From NCBI GenBank assembly GCA_017443145.1, contig JAFSPA010000018.1, forward strand, positions 1 to 38,446: a stretch of 38,446 nucleotides of DNA, written 5' to 3'. The notes under the pieces are model-generated. The model saw only the letters and a program-made list of their open reading frames with translations. It was not told the origin of the DNA and searched no databases. Within the stretch, counting starts at the first letter, position 1, and every line of letters starts with the position of its first letter. Origin of the DNA: Paludibacteraceae bacterium. Lineage in GTDB: Bacteria > Bacteroidota > Bacteroidia > Bacteroidales > Paludibacteraceae. Of the stretch, positions 6,988-14,936 are shown piece by piece. The position numbers and the translations under genes were made by a program.

Positions 6988-7582
6988 GGCGAATAAGTAT
7001 TTAGATACGGAGTTATTGGACCGTGCGATTATTTTTGCGGTCAAGGCGCATCATAACACGGAGCGTCGCGGTAAGGGTTTCCCGTATATTGTTCACCCGA
7101 TGGAGGCGGTGGAGATAGTGGCAACTATCACGCCGGACCAGGAGTTGTTAGCGGCTGCGGCGTTGCACGACACGATAGAGGACACGGATGTCACGGTGGA
7201 CGATATCCGTCGCGAGTTCGGTGACCGCATAGCGGAGTTGGTGCATGCCGAGAGCGACCAGATTAACGGTGAAGTGTTCGATGCTGCAAATGGTGATGAA
7301 GAGGCTACTTGGCACGCCCGCAAGCAGGCGGCTATTGACCGACTGGCAGCCGCTCCGCATGACGCGAAGATTGTGGCGCTGGGCGATAAACTCAGTAACA
7401 TGCGCGCAATAGCCCGCGACTATGCAGTGAAGGGCGACGAGCTGTGGAAGATTTTCCACGCCAAGGATAAGGCCGATCACGAGTGGCACTACCGCGGCCT
7501 CGCCGAGTCCCTGAGCGAGCTGTCTGACACCTTCGCCTATAAAGAGTTGGTACACCTAATTGATGAAGTTTTTAAACACTAA
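6986..7582 (+). CDS. HD-domain (p)ppGpp hydrolase, MESH1/small alarmone hydrolase type, 198 aa
   Basis: The protein is a stand-alone hydrolase domain of the SpoT/MESH1 class, which removes pyrophosphate from the 3' position of (p)ppGpp using Mn2+. Visible features are ERRGKGFPYIVHP (26-38, with the metal His37), the core ALHDTIEDT (59-67, His61-Asp62 and Glu65-Asp66) and DKLSNMR (about 129-135), all diagnostic for this class. No synthetase domain is present. The start lies in the last unit of the heptad array. It comes after the synthetase and kinase genes and 10 nt before the phosphatase gene. Likely role: degrade the alarmone made by the 345-aa synthetase, or act as antidote to it. Confidence 0.88.
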   Translation: MANKYLDTELLDRAIIFAVKAHHNTERRGKGFPYIVHPMEAVEIVATITPDQELLAAAALHDTIEDTDVTVDDIRREFGDRIAELVHAESDQINGEVFDAANGDEEATWHARKQAAIDRLAAAPHDAKIVALGDKLSNMRAIARDYAVKGDELWKIFHAKDKADHEWHYRGLAESLSELSDTFAYKELVHLIDEVFKH

Positions 7583-7592
7583 ATAGTACGCA

Positions 7593-8423
7593 TTGGAAGT
7601 CCTGTTTGATAATATTGTTAACGCCCGCGATTTAGGTGGCATGCCGACTGCCGATGGCCGGCAAGTGCGTGCGCATCGCATCTTGCGCACTGCGCATTTG
7701 CACGACGCTACGGATCGAGATATACAGCGTCTGCGTGACGAGTACCATCTGTCGCGCGTCTTTGATTTCCGGTCGTTGGGTGAGGCGGAGTTCTTGCCCG
7801 ATAGAGAGGTGGAGGGTGCGACGCACCATCTGCTACCCACTATTGACCTCAGTGAGGAGCGTCAGTCCGGACAGGCTATTCCGCAGGAAGCGTTCCTCAA
7901 CCTCGAGCGGCATATAGTCAATTACTCTTTCTACCCTGAGGTACAAGAGATGGCGGCGGATATGTATCCCTCACTTATCCGCAGCGAATACTCGCAGCTG
8001 CAGTATGCCGCTTTCCTACGGCTCATCATCGAGGCGCCTGAAGACGGAGGTGTGCTGTGGCATTGTTTCCAAGGAAAGGACCGCACAGGGTGGGGCGCAG
8101 CGTTTATTCTCTCTGCGCTTGGTGTGCCGCAAGACGTCATCATTGAGGACTTCGACCTGTCCAACGCAGCGTATAAGGACTTGGTGGCGCGACTGAGCTA
8201 CGATGTTGTCAGTCTCGGTGGCGGCGAACCGGAGATAGATGTGGTGCAGGCTTTCATGGGAGTTAGTACGAAGAACTTCCGTAGCACGCTGCAGCTTATC
8301 GACCGCGAGTTCGGAGGAATGGACCAATATCTCCGCAACCAACTCTTCCTCTCCGATGACGATATCACCCTTCTGCGCAATCGATTCCTTATATATGATG
8401 GGCCGACGGGTACAAGACGCTGA
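7593..8423 (+). CDS. tyrosine-protein phosphatase (Y_phosphatase3/IphP-like), 276 aa
   Basis: The signature WHCFQGKDRTG (156-166) contains the CX5R phosphatase loop with Cys158 and Arg164. The N-terminal NARDLGG (10-16) and DFRSLGE (58-64) are typical of bacterial IphP/PTP-like phosphatases, some of which also act on phosphoinositides. The only start in frame before NARDLGG is TTG at 7593, because an in-frame TAG lies at 7584-7586. TTG is therefore the likely start. There is no signal peptide, so a cytosolic site is expected. It is the last gene of the run and abuts the convergent nth gene exactly (stops at 8423/8424). Target unknown; the preceding kinase or other phosphoproteins are possible. 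Confidence 0.88.
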   Translation: MEVLFDNIVNARDLGGMPTADGRQVRAHRILRTAHLHDATDRDIQRLRDEYHLSRVFDFRSLGEAEFLPDREVEGATHHLLPTIDLSEERQSGQAIPQEAFLNLERHIVNYSFYPEVQEMAADMYPSLIRSEYSQLQYAAFLRLIIEAPEDGGVLWHCFQGKDRTGWGAAFILSALGVPQDVIIEDFDLSNAAYKDLVARLSYDVVSLGGGEPEIDVVQAFMGVSTKNFRSTLQLIDREFGGMDQYLRNQLFLSDDDITLLRNRFLIYDGPTGTRR

Positions 8424-9059
8424 CTAAAGAGTCGCAAAATAACGACAGAAAGGTTGAAGTCCGCAAGCTGAACATTTCGGCTTGCGGGCTTGGCATATAT
8501 ACCGGCCGTGAAGTAAAAGCCAGTGATGCGCTTTGGGAATAATCTCTGACGGAATATACTTAACAAGCTGCCTCTCCGTCTGCAACGGGGTCTTACTGTG
8601 TGTGGTCAGACCCAGACGCTCGGAGATGCGGAAGATATGCGTATCAACAGCCATCGTCGGCTGGTTCCATATAACGGCACAAACGACATTCGCCGTCTTG
8701 CGTCCTACTCCCGGCAGCGTCTGCAGGTCCTCAATATTATCCGGCACCGCGCCGTTATACACGCTTACGATACGCTTAGCACACGCTACAAGATGTTGCG
8801 CCTTAGAGTTCGGATAACTCACCGAGTGGATATACGTCAGCACGTCGGCTGGAGTCGCCTGAGCCATATCTTCCGGCGTCGGATAGGCCGCAAACAATGC
8901 GGGTGTCACCATATTGACCCGCTTATCCGTACACTGCGCACTAAGGATAACGGCCACAAGCAGCTGAAACGGGTTGGCGAAATGCAACTCGGACTCGGCG
9001 ATAGGCATATTGACCGCAAACCAACTCAGTATGGACTCAAACCGCTGTTTCGTTGTCAT
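8424..9059 (-). CDS. nth: endonuclease III (DNA glycosylase/AP lyase), 211 aa
   Basis: The enzyme removes oxidised pyrimidines and cleaves abasic sites in base-excision repair. The helix-hairpin-helix LPGVGRKTANVV (115-126) includes the catalytic lysine Lys121, and VDTHIFRISERLG (138-150) carries catalytic Asp139. The C terminus binds a [4Fe-4S] cluster through Cys189, Cys196, Cys199 and Cys205 (C-x6-C-x2-C-x5-C). Length is normal. It is the last gene of the rplY-to-nth operon, its start overlapping the DUF4924 gene by 23 nt. It ends tail-to-tail with the phosphatase gene with no room for a separate terminator. Confidence 0.96.
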   Translation of the reverse strand: MTTKQRFESILSWFAVNMPIAESELHFANPFQLLVAVILSAQCTDKRVNMVTPALFAAYPTPEDMAQATPADVLTYIHSVSYPNSKAQHLVACAKRIVSVYNGAVPDNIEDLQTLPGVGRKTANVVCAVIWNQPTMAVDTHIFRISERLGLTTHSKTPLQTERQLVKYIPSEIIPKAHHWLLLHGRYICQARKPKCSACGLQPFCRYFATL

Positions 9060-9495
9060 AGTACGTCTTACTTAAGAACCGCAGCAGCTGCGTCGCATCC
9101 TTCACCACCACTTCCGTCTCCGGCGTTATCTCTTTCTTTTGCAGGCGCAGCATCATAATCTGATAGAGTAGAACCAGACACGCTTCCACATCCGACATAT
9201 TCGGTCGGTCGGTCTTCGCCTTCAGGATATTGAGTGTCGGCTGCAGGTGCATAATCACCGCCCGATACGGGGCTTCCGTGTCCAGTAATTCGCTATGCAG
9301 GTCCTCCAACTCTGACAGCGCGTTCTGCGCTAACTGCAGATGACCACCACCGACGATGCCTTCCATATGCATCATATCATACAGCTCCATCAACTCCGTA
9401 CTCTCGGACGCCTTCTCCGGAAAAGCACGCAGGTAGTCCTCTATTTGCCATAAGTACAGAATGTACTCGGCGATATTGTCTTTCTTACTCTTCAT
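9037..9495 (-). CDS. DUF4924 family protein, 152 aa
   Basis: A small, mostly helical cytosolic protein matching the Bacteroidetes family DUF4924, recognised by the N-terminal KKDNIAEYILYLWQIEDYLRA and by the helical remainder. Its function is unknown. ATG at 9493-9495 is preferred; a TTG three codons earlier (9502-9504) is also possible. It overlaps the Hsp15 gene (11 nt) and nth (23 nt), so all three are likely translationally coupled. No catalytic motif or membrane segment is visible. Confidence 0.8.
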   Translation of the reverse strand: MKSKKDNIAEYILYLWQIEDYLRAFPEKASESTELMELYDMMHMEGIVGGGHLQLAQNALSELEDLHSELLDTEAPYRAVIMHLQPTLNILKAKTDRPNMSDVEACLVLLYQIMMLRLQKKEITPETEVVVKDATQLLRFLSKTYYDNETAV

Positions 9496-9898
9496 CGTCT
9501 TCAAAATCGTCTAAGTATTCATCGTAATCGTCGGAGAAGAATACTTCTATCTCGCGACGGTCCTTCTTGGTTGGGCGACCTGTTCCTCTGTCTCGGCCCG
9601 ACTTACCCGCGAGGCGAGCCAACTCCAATAACTCCAGTTGGTCAGGCGCGGTAATATCCCGCATATAATCTGCTACCAGCTTGGCACCAAGACGGTTCTC
9701 ACTCAATCGCAGCACCTCGTAGGAGTAGGTAATAGGGCCTTTGCGTACAGAGAACGTATCGCCTATCTTGAACGTGCGAGACGGCTTAAGCTCCACACCT
9801 CGCATTGTGACACGGCCTTTTTTGCAGGCGTCCGCAGCAATAGAGCGCGTCTTGTAGATGCGCATGGCGAATAGGTATTTATCGACTCTCTCTTCCAT
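9485..9898 (-). CDS. S4-domain RNA-binding protein, Hsp15/HslR-like, 137 aa
   Basis: The first 60 residues form an S4 RNA-binding domain ([18 protein letters not shown], then CKKGRVTMRG), as in Hsp15, which rescues stalled 50S subunits carrying peptidyl-tRNA. A basic linker with GRPTKKDRR follows, and the tail after about residue 118 is very acidic. It sits in an operon with peptidyl-tRNA hydrolase and ribosomal protein L25, which supports a role in translation quality control. The start overlaps the stop of the sulfatase-family gene by 20 nt. Cytosolic. Confidence 0.9.
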   Translation of the reverse strand: MEERVDKYLFAMRIYKTRSIAADACKKGRVTMRGVELKPSRTFKIGDTFSVRKGPITYSYEVLRLSENRLGAKLVADYMRDITAPDQLELLELARLAGKSGRDRGTGRPTKKDRREIEVFFSDDYDEYLDDFEDDEE

Positions 9899-11744
9899 CG
9901 TTAACAGTTAATCGGTTAGATATCATACGCGAGATATACTGCTGTATATACGCCTGCAGATAGCGCTCCATATCGTTGGTAGCCGGACGCTGACCGTCGT
10001 AGAGAATAAGCGTGTCGGCCGACATAATCTGATACATTGGGTGATTGTAGCACACCGCATAAGGATGTTGCTTCGTCTGCGTCAGTGCATCCTCACCGAA
10101 AGCAAAGAACGGCTTGCCATATCCTAAAAAAGCTAACACCGACGGCATTATATCCACCTGACTGACAGCTTGCTCTTCGTCGTAGGGCGTATTCCACTCG
10201 CGGCCGGGATAATAGAACGCGATAGGCACCGAGAACAGTCCGCGCGCGTTATTGTATGCTGGCAAAGCATTCTCGTTCGTATGGTCGGCCGTGATAACAA
10301 AAAGCGTGTGGTCATACCACGGCTGCGTCTTGGCATAATCAAAGAACTTACGCAAGGCGTTGTCAGAGTAACCGATACACTGATGGATAGGCAGCGGACC
10401 TTGAGGGAATACACCCTCATAACGCTTCGGCACACGGAAAGGATGATGACTTGATGCCGTGAAAACAGCCGTCATAAACGGTTCACGCATCGAGGACATC
10501 GTGCGAGCATAGTACTGCAGAAACTCCTCGTCCCAGATAGCCCAGGTGCCGTCAAAAGCCTCCGGACCATCGTATTCATCCATGCCGTAATACGCACCAA
10601 ACCCCGCTGCTCGCGCATAAGCCTGAAAACCCATCGAACCGTTCGGTGCGCCGTGGAAAAAAGCCGTCGTGTAACCCTCACGACCCAAACAGTCCGCAAT
10701 AGACGAGACTTGGTTAGTGGAGTAGGGCGTGACAATAAACGGCTCAATCAGCATCGGTATAGACGACAACACCGACGGCATCGCATCTATCGACTTACGA
10801 CCCGAGGCGTACGAATAACGGTACGTCTTACTGTGCTGAAAGAGTGAATCGAGAAACGGCGTATAACCCGCGTCGATATACTCTTTGCCGAAAGATTCGA
10901 GAATAAGGACAACAACATTGTCGTTTGAGTGTTGAATGCCCAACGCCGAAGGTGTATGAACCGGCGAGAAGATTTGCTCCATCTCCGCGTCGGACATATA
11001 ATGCGGATGGACATACGTCTCGTTCTCTAACGACTTCATCAGCGAGAAAGGGGTGTTGAGCACAATCGCCGTCTCGCGGGGCGAATTGGTGTATTGCAGC
11101 GCGTTCGATATCGTAATAGGACGGGTGTACTTACCGAATCCGCCACGAATACCGATAATCACAAAATAGATAGTTGCTAACATCAGTGCCAGCTCGCAGA
11201 TATAGTAACTGACAGCTGACCACCGATAGCTGCTGACCGATTTCTTCCGCGTCAGCAACACAAGCAGCGCGCAAGCGATAAGCGCAAACAGCGTCACATA
11301 CCAGTACTGCACCACCGATTGGCAGAAGATAGACAACAGATTCCCCTCGTTTTGGAACTCCGAGAAGAACGTGCACGTCGTGCGACGGTCCGTGAAACGG
11401 AAATACACCATATCCACGCAGTTAACCAGCAGCCCGATAATATTCGGCACCCAGTAGAACCAAGTTGCTGTTGTCTGATACGCCTTCTTGTTGCGAATAA
11501 ACGGTGGCAGCGGAAGCAGCATCAAAATCAGATACAGCGAATTGAGATATAACAACGCCGTCAGATCGAACCGCCAACCTCCGCGTAACATCTCACCAAG
11601 GTGTGCTGCGCTGATATCCGGATACAAATCGTGATTGACCCATACAAAAACAAGCCGTGACAGCGTATATAACGCCATCACAAGCAGAATGTTACAAGCC
11701 GCAACAATCCACGGGTGTTGCCAGATAGTCTTCAGACGGGTCAC
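9879..11744 (-). CDS. LTA synthase family sulfatase/phosphoglycerol- or phosphoethanolamine-transferase-like membrane protein, 621 aa
   Basis: Five membrane helices are predicted within about residues 12-200, then an extracytoplasmic alkaline-phosphatase-fold domain. The metal-binding Glu is in LILESFG (Glu283), the nucleophile is Ser318 in GRKSID (Thr in Gram-positive LtaS), and ITADHTNE near 500 supplies Asp/His ligands. In Bacteroidota such enzymes probably decorate envelope glycolipids with head groups; true lipoteichoic acid is not expected. The start is GTG in a GTGA overlap with pth. A 28-bp heptad array encodes residues about 169-179, the cytosolic linker before the fifth helix. The 3' end overlaps the Hsp15 gene. 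Confidence 0.85.
   Translation of the reverse strand: MTRLKTIWQHPWIVAACNILLVMALYTLSRLVFVWVNHDLYPDISAAHLGEMLRGGWRFDLTALLYLNSLYLILMLLPLPPFIRNKKAYQTTATWFYWVPNIIGLLVNCVDMVYFRFTDRRTTCTFFSEFQNEGNLLSIFCQSVVQYWYVTLFALIACALLVLLTRKKSVSSYRWSAVSYYICELALMLATIYFVIIGIRGGFGKYTRPITISNALQYTNSPRETAIVLNTPFSLMKSLENETYVHPHYMSDAEMEQIFSPVHTPSALGIQHSNDNVVVLILESFGKEYIDAGYTPFLDSLFQHSKTYRYSYASGRKSIDAMPSVLSSIPMLIEPFIVTPYSTNQVSSIADCLGREGYTTAFFHGAPNGSMGFQAYARAAGFGAYYGMDEYDGPEAFDGTWAIWDEEFLQYYARTMSSMREPFMTAVFTASSHHPFRVPKRYEGVFPQGPLPIHQCIGYSDNALRKFFDYAKTQPWYDHTLFVITADHTNENALPAYNNARGLFSVPIAFYYPGREWNTPYDEEQAVSQVDIMPSVLAFLGYGKPFFAFGEDALTQTKQHPYAVCYNHPMYQIMSADTLILYDGQRPATNDMERYLQAYIQQYISRMISNRLTVNDGRESR
11208..11235. repeat. 4 x 7-bp heptad array inside the LTA-synthase-like gene
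   Basis: On the plus strand the units are ACTGACA, GCTGACC, ACCGATA and GCTGCTG, an imperfect 28-bp array. On the coding (minus) strand it gives a Ser/Val/Tyr-rich stretch (about [11 protein letters not shown]) between membrane helices. The word resembles ACTGACA/ACTGAAT at 26560 and 34872. Confidence 0.65.
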
Positions 11745-12307
11745 TTGTTATTGTATTGATTCATCGTCCGGTCAATGCCTTGAAGGCAGAAAGACGGGAT
11801 AATATCCTTCACGATATTCAGTCGGTCGGGCAGGGCTTTCTCTTCCTCCTCTGTCCACGTGCCGAGCACATAATTGATCTGCGTCCCGCGTGTGTACTCG
11901 TTCCCTATACCGAACCGCACGCGCGCGTAATTAGGCGTGCACAATACCTGTTCAATATGCTTCAAGCCGTTATGTCCGCCGTCACTACCTTGTTTGCGAA
12001 TACGTATCGTTCCAAACGGTAGATTAAGGTCGTCCACTAACACCAGCAGATTCTCCAGCGGGATATTCTCCTTCGTCATCCAATATCGCACCGCATTACC
12101 GCTCAGGTTCATAAATGTGGACGGCTTAAGCAGAACAAGCTCCGCGTTCTTCACACGACCACGACCGACAAAACCGTAACGCTTGTCCTCAAAAGCAATG
12201 TTGGACGCCTCAGCAAAAGCGTCCAACATCTTGAAACCTATGTTATGCCGAGTGTCGCGATATTCGTCTCCGATATTGCCCAGCCCGACAATCAGGTACT
12301 TACTCAT
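11741..12307 (-). CDS. pth: peptidyl-tRNA hydrolase, 188 aa
   Basis: The enzyme releases tRNA from prematurely dropped peptidyl-tRNA. The N terminus [19 protein letters not shown] shows the substrate-binding Asn11 and catalytic His21, and VDDLNLPFG supplies the conserved Asp. Length is normal for bacterial Pth. The start codon overlaps the rplY stop by one base (TAATG), an rplY-pth arrangement common in bacteria, and the stop overlaps the GTG of the next gene. Cytosolic housekeeping enzyme. Confidence 0.97.
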   Translation of the reverse strand: MSKYLIVGLGNIGDEYRDTRHNIGFKMLDAFAEASNIAFEDKRYGFVGRGRVKNAELVLLKPSTFMNLSGNAVRYWMTKENIPLENLLVLVDDLNLPFGTIRIRKQGSDGGHNGLKHIEQVLCTPNYARVRFGIGNEYTRGTQINYVLGTWTEEEEKALPDRLNIVKDIIPSFCLQGIDRTMNQYNNK

Positions 12308-12885
12308 TACTCAGCAGCTTCGGTCTCTTCAGCAGTTGCGCTTGCGCGAGTAACTTTCACTTGAGCTACACAAGCGTCTTGCGGGTTCATCAGCTTGCAG
12401 TTCTCAACTTGTACGTCGCTAACAGCAAGTTTCTTACCCAGACCCAGTTCAGTTACGTCAATAACAACGCGCTCAGGAATATTGGTATAGATACCATTCA
12501 CTTTGAGCTTGCGCATCTCCAGACTCAGCTTACCACCGGCTTTAACACCAGCTGCGTGACCGGTCAGAGTTACAGGAATCTCAACGGTAACGGCTTTCTT
12601 CTCATTTACCTCAAGGAAGTCAATGTGGAGAACATTACCGCTAACCGGATGGAACTGCAGCTCTTTAACAACAGCCTTGCACTTTGCATCAGCAATGGTC
12701 AAATCTACAACCATCGTGTCTGGAGTGTAAATGAGTTTGCGAACATCTTCTTTTGCAACGGTGAACGTTACGTTCTTGCCCAGACCATAAAGGTTGCAGG
12801 GAACAAGCTCTTCTTTGCGCAAAGCCTTTGCAGCTTTCTTGCCGTACTCAGAACGAGGAGTACCTACTAATTCAAAAGTTTTCAT
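12307..12885 (-). CDS. rplY: 50S ribosomal protein L25/general stress protein Ctc, 192 aa
   Basis: An N-terminal L25 domain (about 1-90, beginning with the basic [18 protein letters not shown]) binds 5S rRNA. A C-terminal TL5/Ctc beta domain (about 95-180) makes this the long form of the protein. The tail is acidic and Ala/Glu-rich. It heads the operon that continues through pth to nth. No clear TAnnTTTG promoter lies just upstream; a 4 x 7-bp ATACATC array occupies 12919-12946 instead. Transcription may begin further up, or come from the tRNA-Gln promoter. Confidence 0.95.
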   Translation of the reverse strand: MKTFELVGTPRSEYGKKAAKALRKEELVPCNLYGLGKNVTFTVAKEDVRKLIYTPDTMVVDLTIADAKCKAVVKELQFHPVSGNVLHIDFLEVNEKKAVTVEIPVTLTGHAAGVKAGGKLSLEMRKLKVNGIYTNIPERVVIDVTELGLGKKLAVSDVQVENCKLMNPQDACVAQVKVTRASATAEETEAAE

Positions 12886-13107
12886 TTGTTTGTTTTTGTT
12901 ACTTTATTCGGGCAATTTATACATCATACATTATACATCATACATGACGCTCGTGACTAGCCCTACTTATCATCACATAAAAAAAGCCTTACGGCCAATT
13001 TATTTCGGGGCCCCCGGGAAATGTTATTTTCTGGGGAGAGCGTAGGACAAAACGTGGCGCTTTATGACCGGCTTGCCGGGAATCGCGCGAGTTTTAGTCT
13101 TAGCGAG
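12886..13107. other. rplY leader and tRNA-Gln trailer region
   Basis: No gene was found. The region holds the heptad array at 12919-12946, a GGGGCCCCCGGG palindromic block at 13007-13018 and a CCGG-CTTG-CCGG hairpin at 13068-13079, just beyond the tRNA 3' end. No terminator with a T-run on the minus strand is evident between the tRNA and rplY, so co-transcription is possible. Confidence 0.4.
12919..12946. repeat. 4 x 7-bp heptad array (ATACATC/T/C/G) before rplY
   Basis: Tandem units ATACATC, ATACATT, ATACATC and ATACATG span exactly 28 bp in the rplY upstream region, where a promoter or leader would be expected. Confidence 0.9.
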
Positions 13108-13178
13108 TTGCCTAACGAGGAGTCGAACCTCGCCCCTCAGAACCAAAATCTGATGTACTACCGATATACGATTAGGCA
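13108..13178 (-). tRNA. tRNA-Gln (anticodon TTG)
   Basis: The minus strand folds as a full cloverleaf: acceptor TGCCTAA/TTAGGCA, short D arm, anticodon stem TCAGA/TCTGA with loop TTTTGGT (anticodon TTG), 4-nt variable loop, T arm CGAGG/CCTCG with TTCGACT, and discriminator A. CCA is not encoded, so it must be added after transcription. A promoter lies 34 nt upstream. Confidence 0.95.
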
Positions 13179-13211
13179 CCGTTCATACTTCGCCTTTCGG
13201 CAAAGCGGCTG

Positions 13212-13242
13212 CAAAAATACAGCTTTTTTTTGAACTGACAAA
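13212..13242 (-). promoter_or_regulatory. promoter of tRNA-Gln
   Basis: Read on the minus strand, TTTG (13242-13239) is followed after 19 nt by TATTTTTG (13219-13212), within the extended context AGCTGTATTTTTGCAGC. It points to the tRNA and possibly to rplY beyond it. Confidence 0.75.
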
Positions 13243-13271
13243 ATTTTTTCGCAAAAAAATGCAAAAAAAAC

Positions 13272-14567
13272 TTATTTTGCCACTACAAGGTAGTAATTTT
13301 TCTTCCCTTTCTGGAAAAGCAGGTACTTATTATTGAGTAGCGCGTCCGCCGTCAGCGGCGTCTGCGGGTCCGTCAGTTTCTCTTTGTTGAGCGACAAACC
13401 ATTGCTTTGTATCATCTTACGCGCTTCACCTTTGCTCGGGAAAATAGCCGTCTTCTCTGCCAGCAAGTCCAACGGACCAACACCGGCTTCCAACTCAGCG
13501 CGACTAATCTCGTATGTCTCAACGCCGTCAAACACTTGCAAGAAAGTCTCTTCATCCAACGAGCGCAGCGCATCCGCGGTCGCATTACCGAACAGAATAT
13601 TCGTTGCTTCAACGGCTTTGTTGTAGTCTTCCTCGCTATGCACCATAATCGTCACTTCCTTCGCCAGACGTTTTTGCAGCACGCGCAGATGCGGCGCAGC
13701 TTCCTGTTCCGCGATAAGCGCATCGATCTCGTCTTTCTCCAGCGAGGTGAAGATCTTGATATAACGTTTAGCATCCTCGTCCGACACATTCATCCAGAAC
13801 TGGTAGAACTTATACGGACTCGTGTAGCGTCTGTCAAGCCAGATATTGCCGCTTTCAGTTTTACCGAATTTACCACCGTCGGCTTTGGTAATCAACGGGC
13901 ACGTGAGGGCAAACGCTTCTCCGCCGTTCAGCTTCTTTATCAGCTCCATTCCCGTCGTGATATTGCCCCATTGGTCCGAACCACCCATCTGCAGTTTACA
14001 GTTTTTGTGCTTATTGAGATACGCAAAATCATACCCTTGCAACAGTTGGTACGTGAACTCCGTGAACGACATACCGCAGTTGAATTCGCCGTTAAAGCGC
14101 TTCTTCACACTGTCTTTCGCCATCATGTAGTTAACGGTAATCAGCTTGCCTATATCGCGCGTGAAATTAATAAAGGTGTAGTCCTTCATCCAATCGTAGT
14201 TATTCACCAGCTCGGCTGCGTTTGGCTCATTGGAGTGGAAGTCCAGAAACTTCTCTAACTGCGCTTTGATATGTGCTACGTTATGCGCTAACGTCGCTTC
14301 GTCCAACAGATTACGCTCGGCACTCTTGCCACTTGGGTCACCAATCATTCCGGTTGCACCACCAATAAGCGCTATCGGCTTATGACCGCAACGTTGCAAG
14401 TGACGAAGCATCATAATACCGCATAAGTGACCGATATGCAGACTGTCTGCCGTCGGGTCGATGCCTACATAGCCCGCCGTCACTTCTTTGTTCAACTGTT
14501 CTTCCGTTCCCGGCATGATATCCTGCAGCATGCCTCGCCAACGTAATTCTTCAACAAAATTCTTCAT
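13272..14567 (-). CDS. tyrS: tyrosyl-tRNA synthetase, 431 aa
   Basis: A class I aminoacyl-tRNA synthetase charging tRNA-Tyr. HIGH motif [10 protein letters not shown] (41-50), the KMSKS equivalent KFGKT in the middle third, an anticodon-binding helical domain, and a C-terminal S4 domain (about 365-431). The frame is open a further 108 codons upstream, but that stretch contains the promoter and non-coding repeats. The start [12 protein letters not shown] at 14567 matches the usual N terminus. The promoter lies at 14598-14629. A run of T after a GCAAAA/TTTTGC pairing at the stop codon may act as a weak terminator. Confidence 0.97.
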   Translation of the reverse strand: MKNFVEELRWRGMLQDIMPGTEEQLNKEVTAGYVGIDPTADSLHIGHLCGIMMLRHLQRCGHKPIALIGGATGMIGDPSGKSAERNLLDEATLAHNVAHIKAQLEKFLDFHSNEPNAAELVNNYDWMKDYTFINFTRDIGKLITVNYMMAKDSVKKRFNGEFNCGMSFTEFTYQLLQGYDFAYLNKHKNCKLQMGGSDQWGNITTGMELIKKLNGGEAFALTCPLITKADGGKFGKTESGNIWLDRRYTSPYKFYQFWMNVSDEDAKRYIKIFTSLEKDEIDALIAEQEAAPHLRVLQKRLAKEVTIMVHSEEDYNKAVEATNILFGNATADALRSLDEETFLQVFDGVETYEISRAELEAGVGPLDLLAEKTAIFPSKGEARKMIQSNGLSLNKEKLTDPQTPLTADALLNNKYLLFQKGKKNYYLVVAK

Positions 14568-14597
14568 CGATAATAACTCGTTTTTCAAAAATGCGTG

Positions 14598-14629
14598 CAA
14601 AAGTACTGCTTTTTTGTGACATATACAAA
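14598..14629 (-). promoter_or_regulatory. tyrS promoter
   Basis: On the minus strand TTTG (14629-14626), a 20-nt spacer, then TACTTTTG (14605-14598) within AAAAGCAGTACTTTTGCACG. The start codon is 31 nt beyond, which rules out the longer tyrS reading frame. Confidence 0.85.
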
Positions 14630-14670
14630 ATTTTGAACAAAAAATGTGTTTTTTATTTGCAGATATGACA

Positions 14671-14755
14671 AAAAAGTCGGAGGAGCGAGGACCTTGAACC
14701 CGAATACACAAGGACGCAAATTCTCCGGACAAGAAGTAGAATAACCCGACTTTTT
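14671..14755. ncRNA. candidate structured RNA or repeat element between tyrS and the C69 gene
   Basis: AAAAAGTCGG (14671-14680) pairs perfectly with CCGACTTTTT (14746-14755), enclosing an inner hairpin CCTTG/CAAGG (14692-14713). A competing pairing joins GTCGGAG (14676-14682) to CTCCGGAC (14723-14730). Both strands end in a T-run. A terminator on the plus strand follows at 14840 although no gene precedes it, which suggests a transcript of unknown kind. No start of that transcript is apparent. Confidence 0.4.
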
Positions 14756-14839
14756 GTTCAACGCAAAAAGTCCCGCAATAGTCCCGGTGAAATGCGGATA
14801 ACTTCCTGAAATCATTATACAATTTTTCCGGATGTCTTA

Positions 14840-14874
14840 GAAAGTGCAGGAAATTACGGTTTTCTGCACTTTTC
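14840..14874 (+). terminator. intrinsic-terminator-like hairpin, copy of the element at 957
   Basis: AAAGTGCAG and CTGCACTTT flank GAAAttacggTTTT, almost base for base the element at 957-991. It ends just before the -33 box of the C69 promoter and may insulate that promoter from upstream transcription. Confidence 0.65.
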
Positions 14875-14884
14875 ATGCAAAATA

Positions 14885-14916
14885 TTTGCATATATGAAAA
14901 AAAAGCAGTATTTTTG
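14885..14916 (+). promoter_or_regulatory. promoter of the C69 dipeptidase-glycogen synthase operon
   Basis: TTTG (14885-14888), 20-nt spacer, TATTTTTG (14909-14916), followed by GCACGC. The start codon is 20 nt downstream, so the leader is very short. Confidence 0.85.
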
Positions 14917-14936
14917 CACGCTAAATCTAAAATACG

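Noticed and set aside
13007..13018. GGGGCCCCCGGG block as cloning-site or assembly artefact
   Set aside because: It contains adjacent restriction-site-like palindromes, but both flanks are continuous native-looking sequence and no vector sequence is seen.
13407..14258. 283-codon plus-strand ORF opposite tyrS
   Set aside because: Antisense shadow of tyrS; no promoter or recognisable domain.
14671..14755. tRNA gene on the minus strand (GGGTTCAAGGTCC resembles a T arm)
   Set aside because: The T stem does not pair, there is no proper D arm or anticodon stem, and the outer stem is flanked by T-runs.
14568..14891. 108-codon N-terminal extension of tyrS
   Set aside because: It would span the tyrS promoter and a structured non-coding element, and the usual TyrS N terminus starts at 14567.
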